Part shown: one piece after another, positions 1 through 11,914 of the stretch | How the letters are laid out: the number at the start of each line of letters is the position of its first letter | Position numbering within the stretch: the stretch's first letter is position 1 | NCBI GenBank assembly: GCA_015179045.1 | Contig: WHUZ01000006.1 | Span: 1,550,001-1,614,000, forward strand | Source: Kalaharituber pfeilii | Taxonomy: Eukaryota > Ascomycota > Pezizomycetes > Pezizales > Pezizaceae | Length of the DNA: 64,000 bases | Direction: 5' to 3' | Made by a program: the position numbers and the translations under genes | Notes under the pieces: generated by a model | What the model saw: only the letters and a program-made list of their open reading frames with translations | Databases searched by the model: none | What the model was told of the DNA's origin: nothing

Positions 1-788
1 TAAATTGCTCTTCCGACGGCATTATGCGGTCGCTTGGTCCTTCCACCTTCAGTTGGCTTCTATGATTGAGATGTCCAAGACAGAGAATATGTAATACTCA
101 ATACCTGTTGTTGGATCTTTCTGCTTTGCAGTTTCTATATCGTCAATTCCGGATGAAGACATTGTAAGGGAATCTGAATTTTGACAATTGATGTAAAGTT
201 GTGTGGAATGAAGATTTCCAGATTATGACCTGAGAATCCTGCGATGTTATCGGCGAGAGGAACAGCCAGAGGAAGCGTAGATTAAGAGCTACGGTTTATC
301 AGACTCACATCAATTCTGTATGGAAATAGTGGTATTCCTCCGACATGTTCGATCATGCGATTTTCACCTCTGGCATCCTCTGGCGAATACCTACATATAC
401 CGAACAGATATGCAAAACGCATTCCATCTCTCGTTAGGGCTTGGCAGCATTATTAAGCCAGAGGCAAGAACTGCTCAAAATCTCAGAGTCTTGGCATGAG
501 CCTACACGCTTCAACCCACTGGCAGAGACCACTGGCAGAAAGTTTATCATCATGAACCCAAAGCGAAGCCTTCCCCCACCCCAGGCATTAAGAAATTTCT
601 GCAGTTTATCTTCGGTTTTTCTCGCAAAGAGAAATGGAAGCTACTGCCGACAGTCTTGTCAGTCTCCCAGTACGATCCACTGCTGAACCCTCTGTACTCC
701 CCTCCCCTCCCTCAGCACGCTGTACCTCTCCGCCGCATCAATCTTCACTGGATGCCCTGCATCCATAGACACGATATACACTGTTGAA
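1..788. other. No gene recognised at left edge
   Basis: I see no reading frame with recognisable protein character and no RNA gene here. A short open stretch at 441-686 on the plus strand has no domain signature. The region may hold the 5' part or promoter of the kinase-like gene that follows. Confidence 0.4.
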
Positions 789-3172
789 ATGAGCCGTGCA
801 GATAGCTCGGGCGTCATCGCCCTTGCTGGAGGGCCCTCGCGTAGGCCAGTGATCAGTTCTTCTTCAAGGAACAATGCGGATTTCCCGCTGATCCGATCGG
901 ACGTCCTCAGAGCTGTGCCGCAGGATCGCTTGCACGCCTTCGCAAGTTTTCTTCGGGATCACACCGAGGTACTCGGTGACCCCAGGTTTATAGCTATCCA
1001 GGACGGTGTGCAGCCACTCACCATCGATGCAGGACTTGTGCTTGGAGGGGAGGCAGACGTAAGACTTGCCGCTTATCACTCCATTGTGCTACCTGTATGG
1101 GGACTTGTGGGATCACTTCGCTGGCCAAGCGTCAATGGAGAAAAATGGAAACTTTGCTGGGTCAATGAGCAGGGTCAGAACGTCCTCCGGCAGCAAGAAC
1201 CTGAGGTACCTGTCATGTCCATATTGTAGCTGTGAGCATAAAATGTGCCTCGCTAACACGTATAACTCCAGCGCCAGTCCATCTACCGTAGAAGGTCTTC
1301 GGTCCCGGACACCACACTTTGTGTTCTCTATATTCGGGATGATGGTAAGCAAGGTGACAATGAAGGATCCACGAAAAAAGGCAAACAACGCGCGCTGCTG
1401 CCACGTATTTGTGGGTCCATCTGTGCAATTATTGAGTACAAGGGCCCTGGCTGCCTGGATACGGTAATTGTCCGTGGTTCCACCTCGAACGAGCTGCAAC
1501 TAGTCACTGATTCTAGCAATTGGGCAAACCTGGCATGTCAGCTGCGCAAGTATGCCGTCGAGTACGGCGTGCACCACCAGCTCGTAATGGACAATGCGTA
1601 TGCCCTTTACCTCGAGTTCCCTGACCATGCTTCTGCCAGCGACAACTACGATGACGAAGAGGACATTCCGGTGTGGTACCTGATCGTCTCCTTTGCCGAG
1701 CAGGGCACTGGTATCTGGGGTGTTAGGTATAATGAGGGACATGAAGCAGACATCGTCCTAAATGCGCGTGAGGTAGTGGCATTTCTTTTATGGGCAGCAA
1801 CATCCTCCTTAGAGCCCCAGGGGCCTGCGCCAGACCCCGCCGAACTGGAAGCAATCAAGCGACAAGGTGCCCGTCAGTGCGGGTCTGCGAACGGAGGGGA
1901 CGAGGGACACGGTAAAAGGCGGACCAGAAGCCAGGCAACTAGTGGAGCAAGTGGTGATAGTGGAGACCCCAGAAGCACAAAATATATGAGGACAGAGGGT
2001 GGGAGTGAGACGAGCAAAGACGAAACTCATGGTGATGAACCCACTAATAGCGCAGGAGGGTATGCCGAGAATCGCTCTACAGACCCAGAGTGGGATCACG
2101 TCTTTGGATATCTTCCTCCAGTGGGCACTGTGTTCGAGCTGATTCCAGCGCCCTTAGGGTGCCAAAGTAGGGGCTTCCGCGAAGACGCCAACGGAAAGGG
2201 GAATGGTACTGCTATGCCCGTACAACGTGATCCCATTCGGTCGATCCCCCTCCGACAGTCCAGGGCAAAAGCAATCCATACTATTACGAAGGCCTTCTCT
2301 ACAGGGCCCTGCGAGAGTGGCCCGCGGCTTGTGGCAAGAATCTGCAAGCTCTGCACCCCGAGCGTTGCTGTGATCAACATTCTTAGTCCGATGGTGCCGA
2401 ACATTGCCGCAGGCAACCTTACCCTTATAATGAAGTCCTACCCCGATCACTTATCCTCAAACTGCTCGCCGCGCCCACTTCCATCACAGCCACCTTTCTC
2501 TGCAGAGCTCTCGGCGTATAAAGCGTTCCTGAATGCCGCTTCCTCCAGTGAGTATCCTTCAGGGCTGCCGGAGTTCTTTGGTGCATGGAAATACATCCCC
2601 CTGGACCACCCCCAGTTTCCATCACCCTCCCCACTGTCTCCTCAGTTCACAGTTGTGCTGCTCGAAGACCTTACCGCCCCGGCATTGATGGAGTGACATT
2701 GTATGACTACTTCTTCCCACCTGCGCACAAATCCTCAGCCACACCCACGGCACACACCAGCCGCTCGATTGCCGATATACCGCACAGAAATAACATCCTG
2801 CACAAATTATATTTATCTGCACAAAAAACTCTGCGTTGGATGCACAAGGAGGCTGATGTCTGCCACAGAGACTGGAGCGCCTCCAATATGATTGTGCTCC
2901 CCGCTGAGCAGGAGGTTGTCATCATTGATTTTGGAAGAGCGGCGGTGGGAAACAGGGTCCCTGAAGGATGGGGAGGGGCTGAGAGAGGCACGAAGAGGAG
3001 GACAGTGGATGCGGTGAAAGGTTGGGGTGAGGCGGATTGCATCTATATCAGAGCCGTATTTGAGGGCTTGGGGATGCAGGAGGAGGATGTGGCCCATGAA
3101 GCAGAAGATCATGAGGAGGAAGGGAACAAGGTGGAGACGGAACAAGAAGAGGAGGAGGAGAATGAGGAATAA
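789..3172 (+). CDS. Protein-kinase-like protein, multi-exon, with a one-base frame break
   Basis: The C-terminal part shows kinase landmarks. A candidate beta-3 lysine lies in LIMKSYPD and a candidate alpha-C glutamate in FSAELSAYKAF. VVLLEDL looks like the hinge, VCHRDWSASNMIV like the catalytic loop (His-Arg-Asp plus Asn), and IIDFGRA like the DFG metal-binding motif. Before it lies a hydrophilic region rich in Gly, Ser, Arg and Asp, and the protein ends in a Glu-rich tail. An intron at about 1206-1271 is supported by a GT start, a GCTAAC branch site and a CAG end; downstream of it the frame is open from 1272 to 2696. At 2677-2680 (a run of four C) the hinge frame ends and the catalytic-loop frame takes over; one extra C would join them exactly. 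The first exon (ATG at 789) is weakly supported. This may be an active kinase, a pseudokinase or a broken copy. No P-loop glycine motif is obvious. Substrate is unknown. Confidence 0.55.
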
Positions 3173-3693
3173 GAGATTGAAGGATGCGTTCGCGACGTGA
3201 GGCAGACTCACCCTATGTTATGGCCTTCTAACTTCCCGTGATGTCCATGTACTGGATGTTTGAAGATCTAGGAGCAAAGTCCCCTTGTGGTTGTAACGAG
3301 GAATCTTATTATTACTACGCCGCAGGCCCTATTTTATATATTGTCTGTAATTCAGGGATATACGAATCGACCGTATCGGAAGTGAAGCCAATCGGAAGGC
3401 TGTCATTCTCTAAATCAGTTTCCAGATTCTCCGGATTTCAGAATTTTATCAAGTCCAGAAAATTAGGTCATCTTCATACAAAATTTTACCTGGTATTTTC
3501 ATGTTATAAACCAGTTAAACCGGTTTATTTTCGCGTTTTTTTTGCGGAACAAATCCGGTCAGATTTTTGCGACAACTGCATATATATGATGCATTTTGCG
3601 GGCCTTGATGCAATATTCAGGACCTGGTGTGCATAAATTCCAGTGGACCCAAAACCAGTTTCCGATTTGACAAAAAATCCGATTTTCACAAGA

Positions 3694-3775
3694 GGGTACT
3701 CAGACTACAGACCGGATAAACTGGTTTGTCCGCCGGATTCCATTTTATATGAGGACAGTCTAATCTGAATACCGC
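3694..3775. repeat. Short imperfect inverted repeat with TIR-like ends
   Basis: The stretch starts GGGTACTCAGACTA and ends TAATCTGAATACC, imperfect inverted copies of each other. They also resemble the first 14 bases (GGGGTATTCAGACT) of the perfect terminal repeats of the 13266-15206 element. It could be a collapsed or internally deleted relative of that element. The match is short, so chance is possible. Confidence 0.35.
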
Positions 3776-3814
3776 TAATGCAAAATAGGTTTATAAAGGG
3801 TGACACATTTCCCA

Positions 3815-3985
3815 CCTGCTCCCGCTTTTCTGTTTCCCTTCTCTTACCTCTCTCCCGGAACGGATTTTCAACAAATCAGCCATGACTCAGCAATGAAATA
3901 ATAATACACCACAAATTCAGAACACTGATATGAAACAAAAATAAAGAAATAAAAAATATTATAGCATGAGCAGAAGCGCATCTGG
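3815..3985 (-). repeat. Dispersed noncoding repeat, copy 1
   Basis: Read on the minus strand, this shares ordered blocks with 36764-36958 (plus) and 43460-43745 (minus): a CTTCTGCTCATGCT block, an A/T-rich spacer, an ATTTGTG block, then GAGTCATGGCTGA (GAGCCATGGCTGA in other copies) and a purine-rich tail. No coding capacity is seen. It is probably a short transposon family; its ends are not defined here. Confidence 0.5.
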
Positions 3986-6797
3986 ACAGGAATAGTCTCG
4001 TGACCAGACTTACATGCGGAATGCTGTTGCGGCTGCCTGGAGGGGTTATCAATGAGGCTGTCGGGGGGCGGTGGGGATGGTGGGGCGGTGCGATTGGATG
4101 TGGAAGGTAGGGGGAGCGTTGGGGAGAGAACATTGGGGTGGGACGGTGGGATGAGGTTTACGAAGCGTGGGGTTTTCTACTTTTATGAACTGACCTATGC
4201 TTTTGACGAAGTGGACTGCAGTTGTCTCTACTGATGAGCGTAACAATAAGTGCCATGGAGAGGTAAGTATTGAGGGCCCCAGCTTGGTATGTAGAGGGCT
4301 GTCCAGCATCTTTCTAGATGATGGACTGTAATGCTCCGGTTCCATATAATTTACATCCTAGTGGAAGCCAGGGCAACATGTTTTTTTTTTGTTGTTTTTT
4401 TGTTTCTCCCTTTAGTACTGTACTAGTACTAAAGAACTCCCCAATGTTTTTCATTTCGCGATAACATCGTGAGAAAACTGGATACCATTATGTAGGGAAG
4501 ATGATTCATGTGCAAGATAAGTTTTTTCAAGCCATTTCCTGTAGTAGAACGCAAAAACGGTTTCTCCTCCACAAAAAGCGGTAAACCATCCCAACAATAC
4601 AACTGCTTAATAATATATTACATCAACTATGTAAGTTTTGCATGATAGATCGGGTGTTTACACAGGTACAGAATCTCAAGCAGTGATATTAGCACAACAG
4701 CTATAATTTAGATGAAAACTCTGGTAGAATTCCCGACGATAATCAAGTTCAAAATTGGATCATACTATCACTGGCTTCGCGAAATACCAACTAATGAAGT
4801 ATCCCTTTTTGCGTTCTACAATTCTATCAAATTTAGGCTTTGGTATTAGTCTATAACACAAATCTGTGATCCGTAAGCATACATCTGATATGGTTAATAA
4901 CCGACATGTTGTAACATTGCCGGCCAGCATTCACCATATGTGTCATTTTGCTGCGTGCAAAATCGGTGAACAATCGCGCACTCTTCAGCCGCTTTACACG
5001 GTCACTTTACACGGTTGCTTTACACGGTCACATTACATATTGTTTTATTTTATCCTTGATTTCATTATGAAATGAATTTCATAGAACTATATTAGGGTGC
5101 AGCAAAGAAGTTTGCTTGTGAGAACTGCTTCGTATTACGCAGGCATATTAGGATGGTCATCAATATGGTATTCAAAAATCATGTATATAAGAGTCACTGG
5201 TAGGTGCGACCCTTTTGATGACTAATCCATTTGTATGGGGCTTGGCATGTAACATTTTCTCCATTTCCTAAGAAAGTATGATAAGAAAACTTTGAACCTT
5301 TTCAGTTTTACAATGAATAAAGATTTGCCATGAAATTATCATAGAATGATAGAGCGTCTCAAATAGTATAGATTTATGATATTTCTACCTTGATTCATAT
5401 CAGGTTGTGGTTGTTGATAGGTTTTGCGTTGCGTTGGTTGTGTCGCAAATTTCAATGTTGGTTATTAACTTCAGGATACATTGCCGCTTACTCATCAATT
5501 TGGTAGGAAGTTACCAAGTTCACGCTGTGAGCGGGGCAGTTACCAGACTCATGCACGGAAGGGGGGCGAAACTTTTGTATATAGTAACATATCTGGTATG
5601 CGTGATGACAAATGCATTGCTCGGCGAGGTGCTGTGATTGAGATATATATAGCGGAGGGATTAAAGTGTGAATCTTGCATTGCATTTTGGAACTAGTTTT
5701 CTTTTGTGGTATGCCTACCTCTTGTATCCATGAGCATATTCTCATGTATTCAATACGGAGGTGAGGGTAACGCACAAAACGTATTAACTCCCATGCCCCA
5801 TTACCCTCAGCAAAGAAGGCGGCCCTACCCTAGCGCTCAACACACACACATACACATACACACACCATAAATATCCTCATTTCAAAGGATCTCCGTGCAC
5901 TTCCCCCTCTCCCCTTTTTTCTTTCCTATTCCGTATGGAATATCCCGTCTATTTGACACCACATCCACCCGTAAACAAGAAAAATACATAGCGGACGTCA
6001 TGGTGACTAGACTCTCTGTGGTGTAAGGACTAAAAGTACCTACGACAATAACCTCATCGTGTTTAGTCATCTTAAAAGGCCGGGGTTACTTTGTCGCCGC
6101 ATATGGCAGCAGATGTCTTACAAAAGTATGCATCAATTGTATGTTAGATATTCGCGGAGAGTGACACCCCATCCTAAGCACGCGAGGTGGGGGAGGGCGC
6201 AACTATATCGTTTATATTGGGTAGAGATTGGAATGGGAGAGGAGAGGTGAAAGGAAAGGGAGAAGAGAGGTGGAGATTTATGATTTCAAAGAGGAATAGG
6301 GAAGGAGGAGGGGATAGTCGTATGGGCGTGAGAAGAAAAAAAAGAAATAGTTGCCCTGAACGACGCAAATTGCCATGATGACCACTTCCGGCAGTAGGAA
6401 CTACCAGTCTAAGGTATTGGGCGTCGTGGCTGGTGGGGAAGGAAGATTTGGATATCCGCAAGCAAAAAAAAGAGGGAAAAAAAAAGATGGAATATAGAGG
6501 GAAAACTGAATAAGAAAAATTCATTACCTTTTTTCCTTTTCTTTTCAAATTCCTATTTCCTTAAATCCACATGCTTTTTGAACCTTACCATAGATACGCG
6601 TATATAGTATATGACAATGAATCAAGAATCCCACCATCAAGAGTTATGGGGAAAAAAAAAAAAAAAGAAGCGGTGCGTATATTTTCAAGTAAGAAAAAAA
6701 AAGGTCAAGGAGCAAAAAAAAAATTGAATCATGCAACAAAAAGCCCCCTACTCGCTAACCCCCGAAGCACAAATAACTGACCTGAAGCACATGCATA

Positions 6798-7651
6798 TCA
6801 CAAAAATGTTTCCCTCTTCCTGTTATATATCCTCTGGTCCCTCAGCCATTGCCTATACTCCTTGAGGCTTCCAACCTTCTCACCGTAGTAATCGGGCACC
6901 GGATTCGCGAAGCTGTGATTGCTAGGGTCGACGCGGTTGCGCTTGATGTGTTGGAAGAACTGTTTCTCTCTCTATATGAGTTCACAGCGTCAGCTATTCA
7001 AGCTCTCCATTCCCGGTAACAGATATTCATTTCCGTCCGATTGAATTGAAAGAGATCTACTACTCACCTCCGCCATCCCCTTGATCACCGAACTCCTATT
7101 CAACATCCTGAACAACACGCCCCCCACCGCAGGCCCCAACAACCACCCCAACGCTCCACACCCTAAAATAGCCAGCCCAAAGACCGTCAGCATGTCGAAT
7201 CCGAACAATGCAGGCATCGAATCGACTTCAATGTTCCCGAGGACGGCTGCGCCGGAGGCGGTGCCGAGAACGGCGGTGACCACGGAGCAGGTCCGGTTGT
7301 AGCGGCGACGAGCGCGGCGGAGGGCAAAGAAGGCATCCCATGATGGGAGGTCATCAGTGGAGGAGCCAGTGGCGCCGGAGTTGGGTATTGCTTGGGCGGT
7401 GGTGCTGGGGAGGTACTAGAGGTTGAGGTATGTGTAGGTGTTGTGGACACATGTCGGCGGAGTAGGAAGGATGCTGAGGCGGGTAGAGACTTTAACACTG
7501 GGCGATTTAATGGTATGGAGGCAGGAGACTGTGAGAGCGCCGGCCAAGCAGCTACACCTGCAGCACGAGGAACCATCGTCGGGATCCCTCTTGATCTGCA
7601 AACTTGTGCAGCAGCGCGGAGACTCGGCACCGCCGCGGGGGAGAGAAGCAT
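6798..7651 (-). CDS. PAM17: PAM17, subunit of the mitochondrial presequence translocase motor
   Basis: Pam17 is an inner-membrane protein that helps assemble the Tim44/Hsp70 import motor at TIM23. The 3' exon (6798-6971) gives the family's conserved C-terminus, with blocks [37 protein letters not shown] and YNRKR. The 5' exon (7068-7651) gives [16 protein letters not shown], then two membrane segments, the second containing [10 protein letters not shown]. The intron (6972-7067) has GTGAGT, a GCTGAC branch site and TAG, and keeps frame. The ATG at 7651 starts an Arg/Ala/Ser-rich presequence with an RRHVST stretch, typical of mitochondrial targeting. Between presequence and core, near 7340-7416, the frame changes by a one-base deficit, most simply at the G run 7407-7410; a small unrecognised intron is the alternative. 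About 252 residues if joined. It faces the chromodomain gene head to head. Confidence 0.9.
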
Positions 7652-8501
7652 CGTATCTTTTATATATACTGGAATCTGAGTGCAAAAGTCGCGAGTGATG
7701 GCAATAGGGGCGGTAGGCTTCGCAATTGGAGTGGGCGAGGGACGAAGCTTCTCGGATCTTTTTCGATGCAGATTGTGACGAAATTTGGGGCGTGCCGGGA
7801 CGGGACTAGTGCGGCTGGTGGCGGAGGCCGTTGTTGGGGTGGGGGGCCTTGGCGGGCGCAGCGGATTAGGTAATCGCAGCACGCCAGCAGCTAGGATGCA
7901 TATGCAATACCGATTAGAATGCAATAACATAAGGTACGTATTTTCATACCAAGTAAACTTTGTATTTGCACAATATGTGCAATTTTGTAGTATTACTAAA
8001 GATAAAAAATAAAAATAATAAAATTCAGTTCAAATAATTTAGAAAATAATAATAGATCAAAGAAGAATAAATTATAATTATAATTTATGATATGAAAAAT
8101 AAACTCTATAATAAGTTCTTTTAATCATACTTATATTTAAGCTTTAAGTGTAGAAAGACCATTTTTTGAGTAAAATATTACCTAATACAAGTTTTATTTT
8201 CTCAATGGCTTTATTCTGTGTTATATATTTACTAATAGCTGAATAGATTGAATTAACTAACCATTTCCAAGCCCAAATGTGGTCCCCTGTTGCTCTCAGC
8301 GCGAACACGTCGATTTCTCCAGCGCCGCCCGCCCTGCACCTCTCCAAATCTTTAGAAACGTACAAATTAGTCCCCTCGCCGCCCCTGAAGTCGTCAAATT
8401 TCACGTCTGAACGATGTGACGTCTCGTCTTCGCCGGGGCGTGTGCACTCGACCCCACACGCCTCTTCAACCTTTACCATTGAGCCTCCTCCGCCACCCCC
8501 C
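7652..8501. promoter_or_regulatory. Divergent intergenic region between PAM17 and the chromodomain gene
   Basis: These 850 bases separate two genes transcribed away from each other, so both promoters must lie here. The centre (about 7980-8260) is strongly A/T-rich and the flanks are GC-richer. I cannot point to a specific TATA box or factor site with confidence. Confidence 0.4.
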
Positions 8502-10702
8502 ATGCCCAAAGTGCTCCGCTTACGCGCCGTGGTGATCCCCTACAAGCAAGGTAGAATTATTCTTCACACGCCCGTCATACTATTCGCATTTATTTTGTCC
8601 TACTTCTTTGCTTTGATGCGGTTGCATTGACTTTGGGCTCGTTTTCTTGCAGTGAACCCGGAAGAGGAGTACTTGATCAACCCAAACGAATTTGAGGTCC
8701 AATCTATCTCTCGACTGACCGCACCCGCTGGACGAGTGGTGTACCAAGTCCAATGGAAGGACGGACGCAGAGCGGAGGTACCTAAATTAGCCTCAACTTT
8801 CACCTTTTGCACTTCTCTTTGTTCGTGTTACCTCCCACCGCAGACGTGTTTGACTGACGCCCCAGGGTGCATGGGAAGGTGCCGCCTTCACTGATATACA
8901 ATCACGTGTCGGAGGATATACTGGAGAAGCTGGAGAACAACTATTTCAAGAACGATGAGAATCCGGAGACAATATATGACGATGACCCGGATTACCCGGG
9001 AGGCGCACCGGCAGGGGGGACACTGGCGTTTGAGAGCAAGAAGACACGATTAAGATTGGCGCCGGAAGAGCGAGAACAGCGGATGAAGGTGAGGCTTGGG
9101 GAGCGGAAGGTGAGGAAATCGCAGGCGAGGGCTTCGGGGCGGCCTGGGCGACCTGGGCGACCTAGGGGACCTGGGCGACCTAGGGGACCAAGAGTGCAAG
9201 TCCAAATTCCGGTTCGGGAAAATCAGGACTGGATCTCGCCGCTGGAATTAGAAGAGGACATGGAAGAATATGGGGCTCGGGAAGTCGAATCTGCCTTGGA
9301 GGAGGACGACGAGGAGGAAGAAAGAATCTCATACGAGGATGAGCTTGTTAGGCAATTAGCTCAGGAAGCCAGCATCCCCTCACGGGATGAATCTCCCATG
9401 TCAATTACTGAAGATGCTCCTAAGCCTTTCCCGCCCAAAGTTGTTCCGGACTCAGATGAAGAAGTGGACTCCGATTTCTCCGGTATCGGACTTTCGCTGC
9501 TGGACCCTGCTAAACCAGAACCCCAGAGCCCACCTATCCTTAGTAGTCCCAAAAGAAAGAGCACAATCAATCCTACTCCGTTGAAAGCCCTATCGCCCTC
9601 AAAAAAGAGCTCACCATTCAAACCAAGCACGCATGGAAGGCCTAAGCATCAGCTCCCAATCACCTCGATGCTCAAACGGCTGAACAGCGCATCTAAACAG
9701 CTTGAGCGGGCCGTGGCAGAGGATAAGAGACATGCGCTACCTCCTCAGACTTTTCCTTCACCATCTCCGACTCGCAACGCCAATTCCGCAGTAACCCCAA
9801 AACGTCCTTCTACCTCCTCAGCAGGCTCGTCAATCAAGAGCATAGAATTATCTAAGATGCGCCACAAGAAACTCTCGAGCGCAATTCACTCTGACAAAGT
9901 TCTGCAAACAAAACTAGATTCTATATCGTCGAGCAGTAGCGCTAGCAGTTCAGCACCTAAGCTTCTTAAGCACCCCAGCACCTCAACACCATTAAGGTCA
10001 AGTAAAGCGCCGTTGACATCGCCTACTTTCACCCCCATCAACGCAGGAACGTTCTATTCCACCAGTGGCGTCAGAAATAATCTCTCAAACAAGGATTCCG
10101 ACGCCGATACTATCACTGTTGCTCCCCAATCCCCGATAACAGCCCCTTTCACAACCTCCCTTGACATAGCAAAGGCCTCAAAAGGTACAAAGCCCCTTCA
10201 TCAGGCGGACAAAACCCCCAAACCTAGCAAACCTGTCCGCGCACCTAAATCCCGCTCTGCAACCCCTAAACTCCAGTTCAAGACACTCCCGTTGGAAAAA
10301 TCTACCACCACACCGCAAACAAACCCGCGATCCAAAAAACTGCACTCCTCTCTAGACCGCGACCTCTCTATGCACGAGGTTCCCGCTCTCGCGCCCAGTT
10401 CCACGCCCGCCATACCGACGCCGCAAGACCTGTATATGGGCTTCTCCCCGGAAGACTTTGAAGTCGAAACTGAGAACTATGTTGTGGAGAAGATTCTGGC
10501 GTTTCAGAGGTACAAGGGAAAGAAACTATATCTTGTAAAGTGGGAGGGGTATCCGGAGGAGCAGAGTACATGGGAGCCGGAGGAAAATTTAGAGGGCAGT
10601 AGGGATTTGATAGAAGATTTTGAGAAGTGGAGGTTAAGGGTGGGTAGGGCAGGTAGATGGGGGTTAGAGGCGGGTGAGGTGTGGGAGTATAGGCGGAGGT
10701 AG
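8502..10702 (+). CDS. Chromodomain protein with AT-hook-like motifs
   Basis: Likely nuclear chromatin protein that reads methylated histone tails; the target is not inferable. Exons 8502-8550, 8653-8777 and 8879-10702 give 665 residues. Intron 1 has GTAGAA and TTGCAG. Intron 2 keeps frame only with an AAG acceptor at 8876-8878; the better-looking CAG at 8863-8865 shifts frame. The N-terminus (about 17-75) looks like a divergent chromo or chromo-shadow module: FEVQSISRL, YQVQWKDGRRAE, then SLIYNHVSEDILEKLENNY. Around residue 140, GRPGRPRGPGRPRGP resembles tandem AT-hooks. A long Ser/Pro/Lys-rich disordered middle follows. A canonical chromodomain lies at about 584-643: NYVVEKIL, YLVKWEGYPEEQSTWEPEENL (conserved aromatic positions present), DLIEDFEKW. 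It is not flanked by retroelement domains, so it is probably a host gene and not a chromoviral integrase tail. Confidence 0.85.
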
Positions 10703-11090
10703 AGGGGTGAAGGTGAAGGGGGGGTGGGGGTAGAGGGAAAGGGAAGGGGCGGGGGAAGGGAGCGGTGGAAATAGACTCACCCTCTGAGAGGGACTTGATA
10801 TTGATCCGCCACGGTGCACGAAATTTTTGCTGCGTCTCGATTATGAAAGGCTGGGAATTGACGGTCTGAGTAGACGGCTGAACAGGGATGGAGGGAAATA
10901 CCCGTTTGCTTTTCTTCCTTCCTCTTTTCTTTTTTCCCCCTTTATCCCACATTTTTTTTTTTTTTTTTTTAGATTTTCTCTTTTCTGTACTTATAACAAT
11001 TTTCTTTTTCTTTTTCCCCTCGGTAGTGGGCTAAAAAGTTTATTTTATGCTTGACAACGAGCGAAAACTAAATTAAGCCAGAAGGAAAGG

Positions 11091-11126
<36 letters not shown>

Positions 11127-11465
11127 TTGCATATGCGCCAGAACTGTAACACTGAGCGTTTCGATTATTTGTAATATGTGTTTTACTTTTAACGTCGGAA
11201 TATTAGGTGTACAAGTTATGGAAAACAAAACTTTGTATTTTCGTTGATCAAATTCAGAGAGCACGTGGGTGAAGATTTTTTTTTTTTCTTCTTGCCTTAA
11301 ATTTTCAGCTTTTTCTAGAGTTATAGAATCAAAAAAGCGGGTGGAGTTTTATGTAGGTTAGTTTCTGTAGCGACGAAGTAGATTACTGAATAAATAAATA
11401 AACTAAGAACTACCAGGGAGAGGCAAATAGCATATGATACTTATTTGGTGTGCGGAGAGAGTTAG
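10703..11465. other. Intergenic with long T and A homopolymers
   Basis: Holds a T run near 10951-10972, an A run near 11092-11120 and a shorter T run near 11277-11287. Short open frames read through these runs and encode Phe or Lys stretches; I do not consider them genes. Confidence 0.5.
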
Positions 11466-11914
11466 AGAGGTTGAGGGTAACAGGAGGTATGAACCAGCAG
11501 CCTGTCCCAGGATTTTAAACCCCAAGTCACATCTCCGGAGATTGCAGCTGAAGGGGGAAAAAGATTCACAGAAAGGGAATTCATGTTTTATTAAGGAGGT
11601 CTGGTTTGCGAGATTAGTTTAATTCAAGACTATTATAAAAACGTCAAAAAAATGCCAAAATTGTATACTAACTCTCCCTCCTCGATATCTGATAGCCCGT
11701 GCCGCGTTCACGTCACGTAAAAAAACAAGTCGCTCAAGTCAATCAAACGCATACTTTCCATGCATCCTCCCGCTCCTCATACTTTATATTCCAAATGTTT
11801 GGAAAAAATTTTTTTTTTTTTTTAAAAAAAAGATAGGTATTTATTATTTATTTCTTTTATAAAAGGAGAAATCAGCACCAGCTATATATACCAAGTAAAT
11901 CCCAGACTTGGAAA
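11466..11914 (+). repeat. 0.45-kb direct repeat, copy 1
   Basis: Matches 24538-24990 over its whole length with substitutions and small indels. Shared landmarks in order: GGTTGAGG and TAACAGGAGG, TCACATCTCC, AGGGAATT, CGCGTTCACGTCACGTAAA, TTCCATGCA, TAGGTATTTATT, GCACCAGCTAT and CCAAGTAAA. No open reading frame. It sits directly beside the integrase remnant at 11908, so it may be a solo LTR or the end of a retroelement, but the ends show no clear inverted repeat. Confidence 0.7.

Larger units (their letters stand above)
3173..6797. other. Intergenic, AT-rich, with small repeats
   Basis: No supported gene. It holds a short imperfect palindrome (3694-3775), a copy of a dispersed noncoding repeat (about 3815-3985), a CA/TA microsatellite near 5839-5867, a purine-rich tract (6190-6500) and several A runs near 6650-6720. 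Short open frames here have no domain character. Confidence 0.5.

Noticed and set aside
8862..8880. Use of the CAG acceptor at 8863-8865 for the chromodomain gene
   Set aside because: It shifts the reading frame into an early stop; the AAG acceptor at 8876-8878 keeps frame. RNA data could reverse this.
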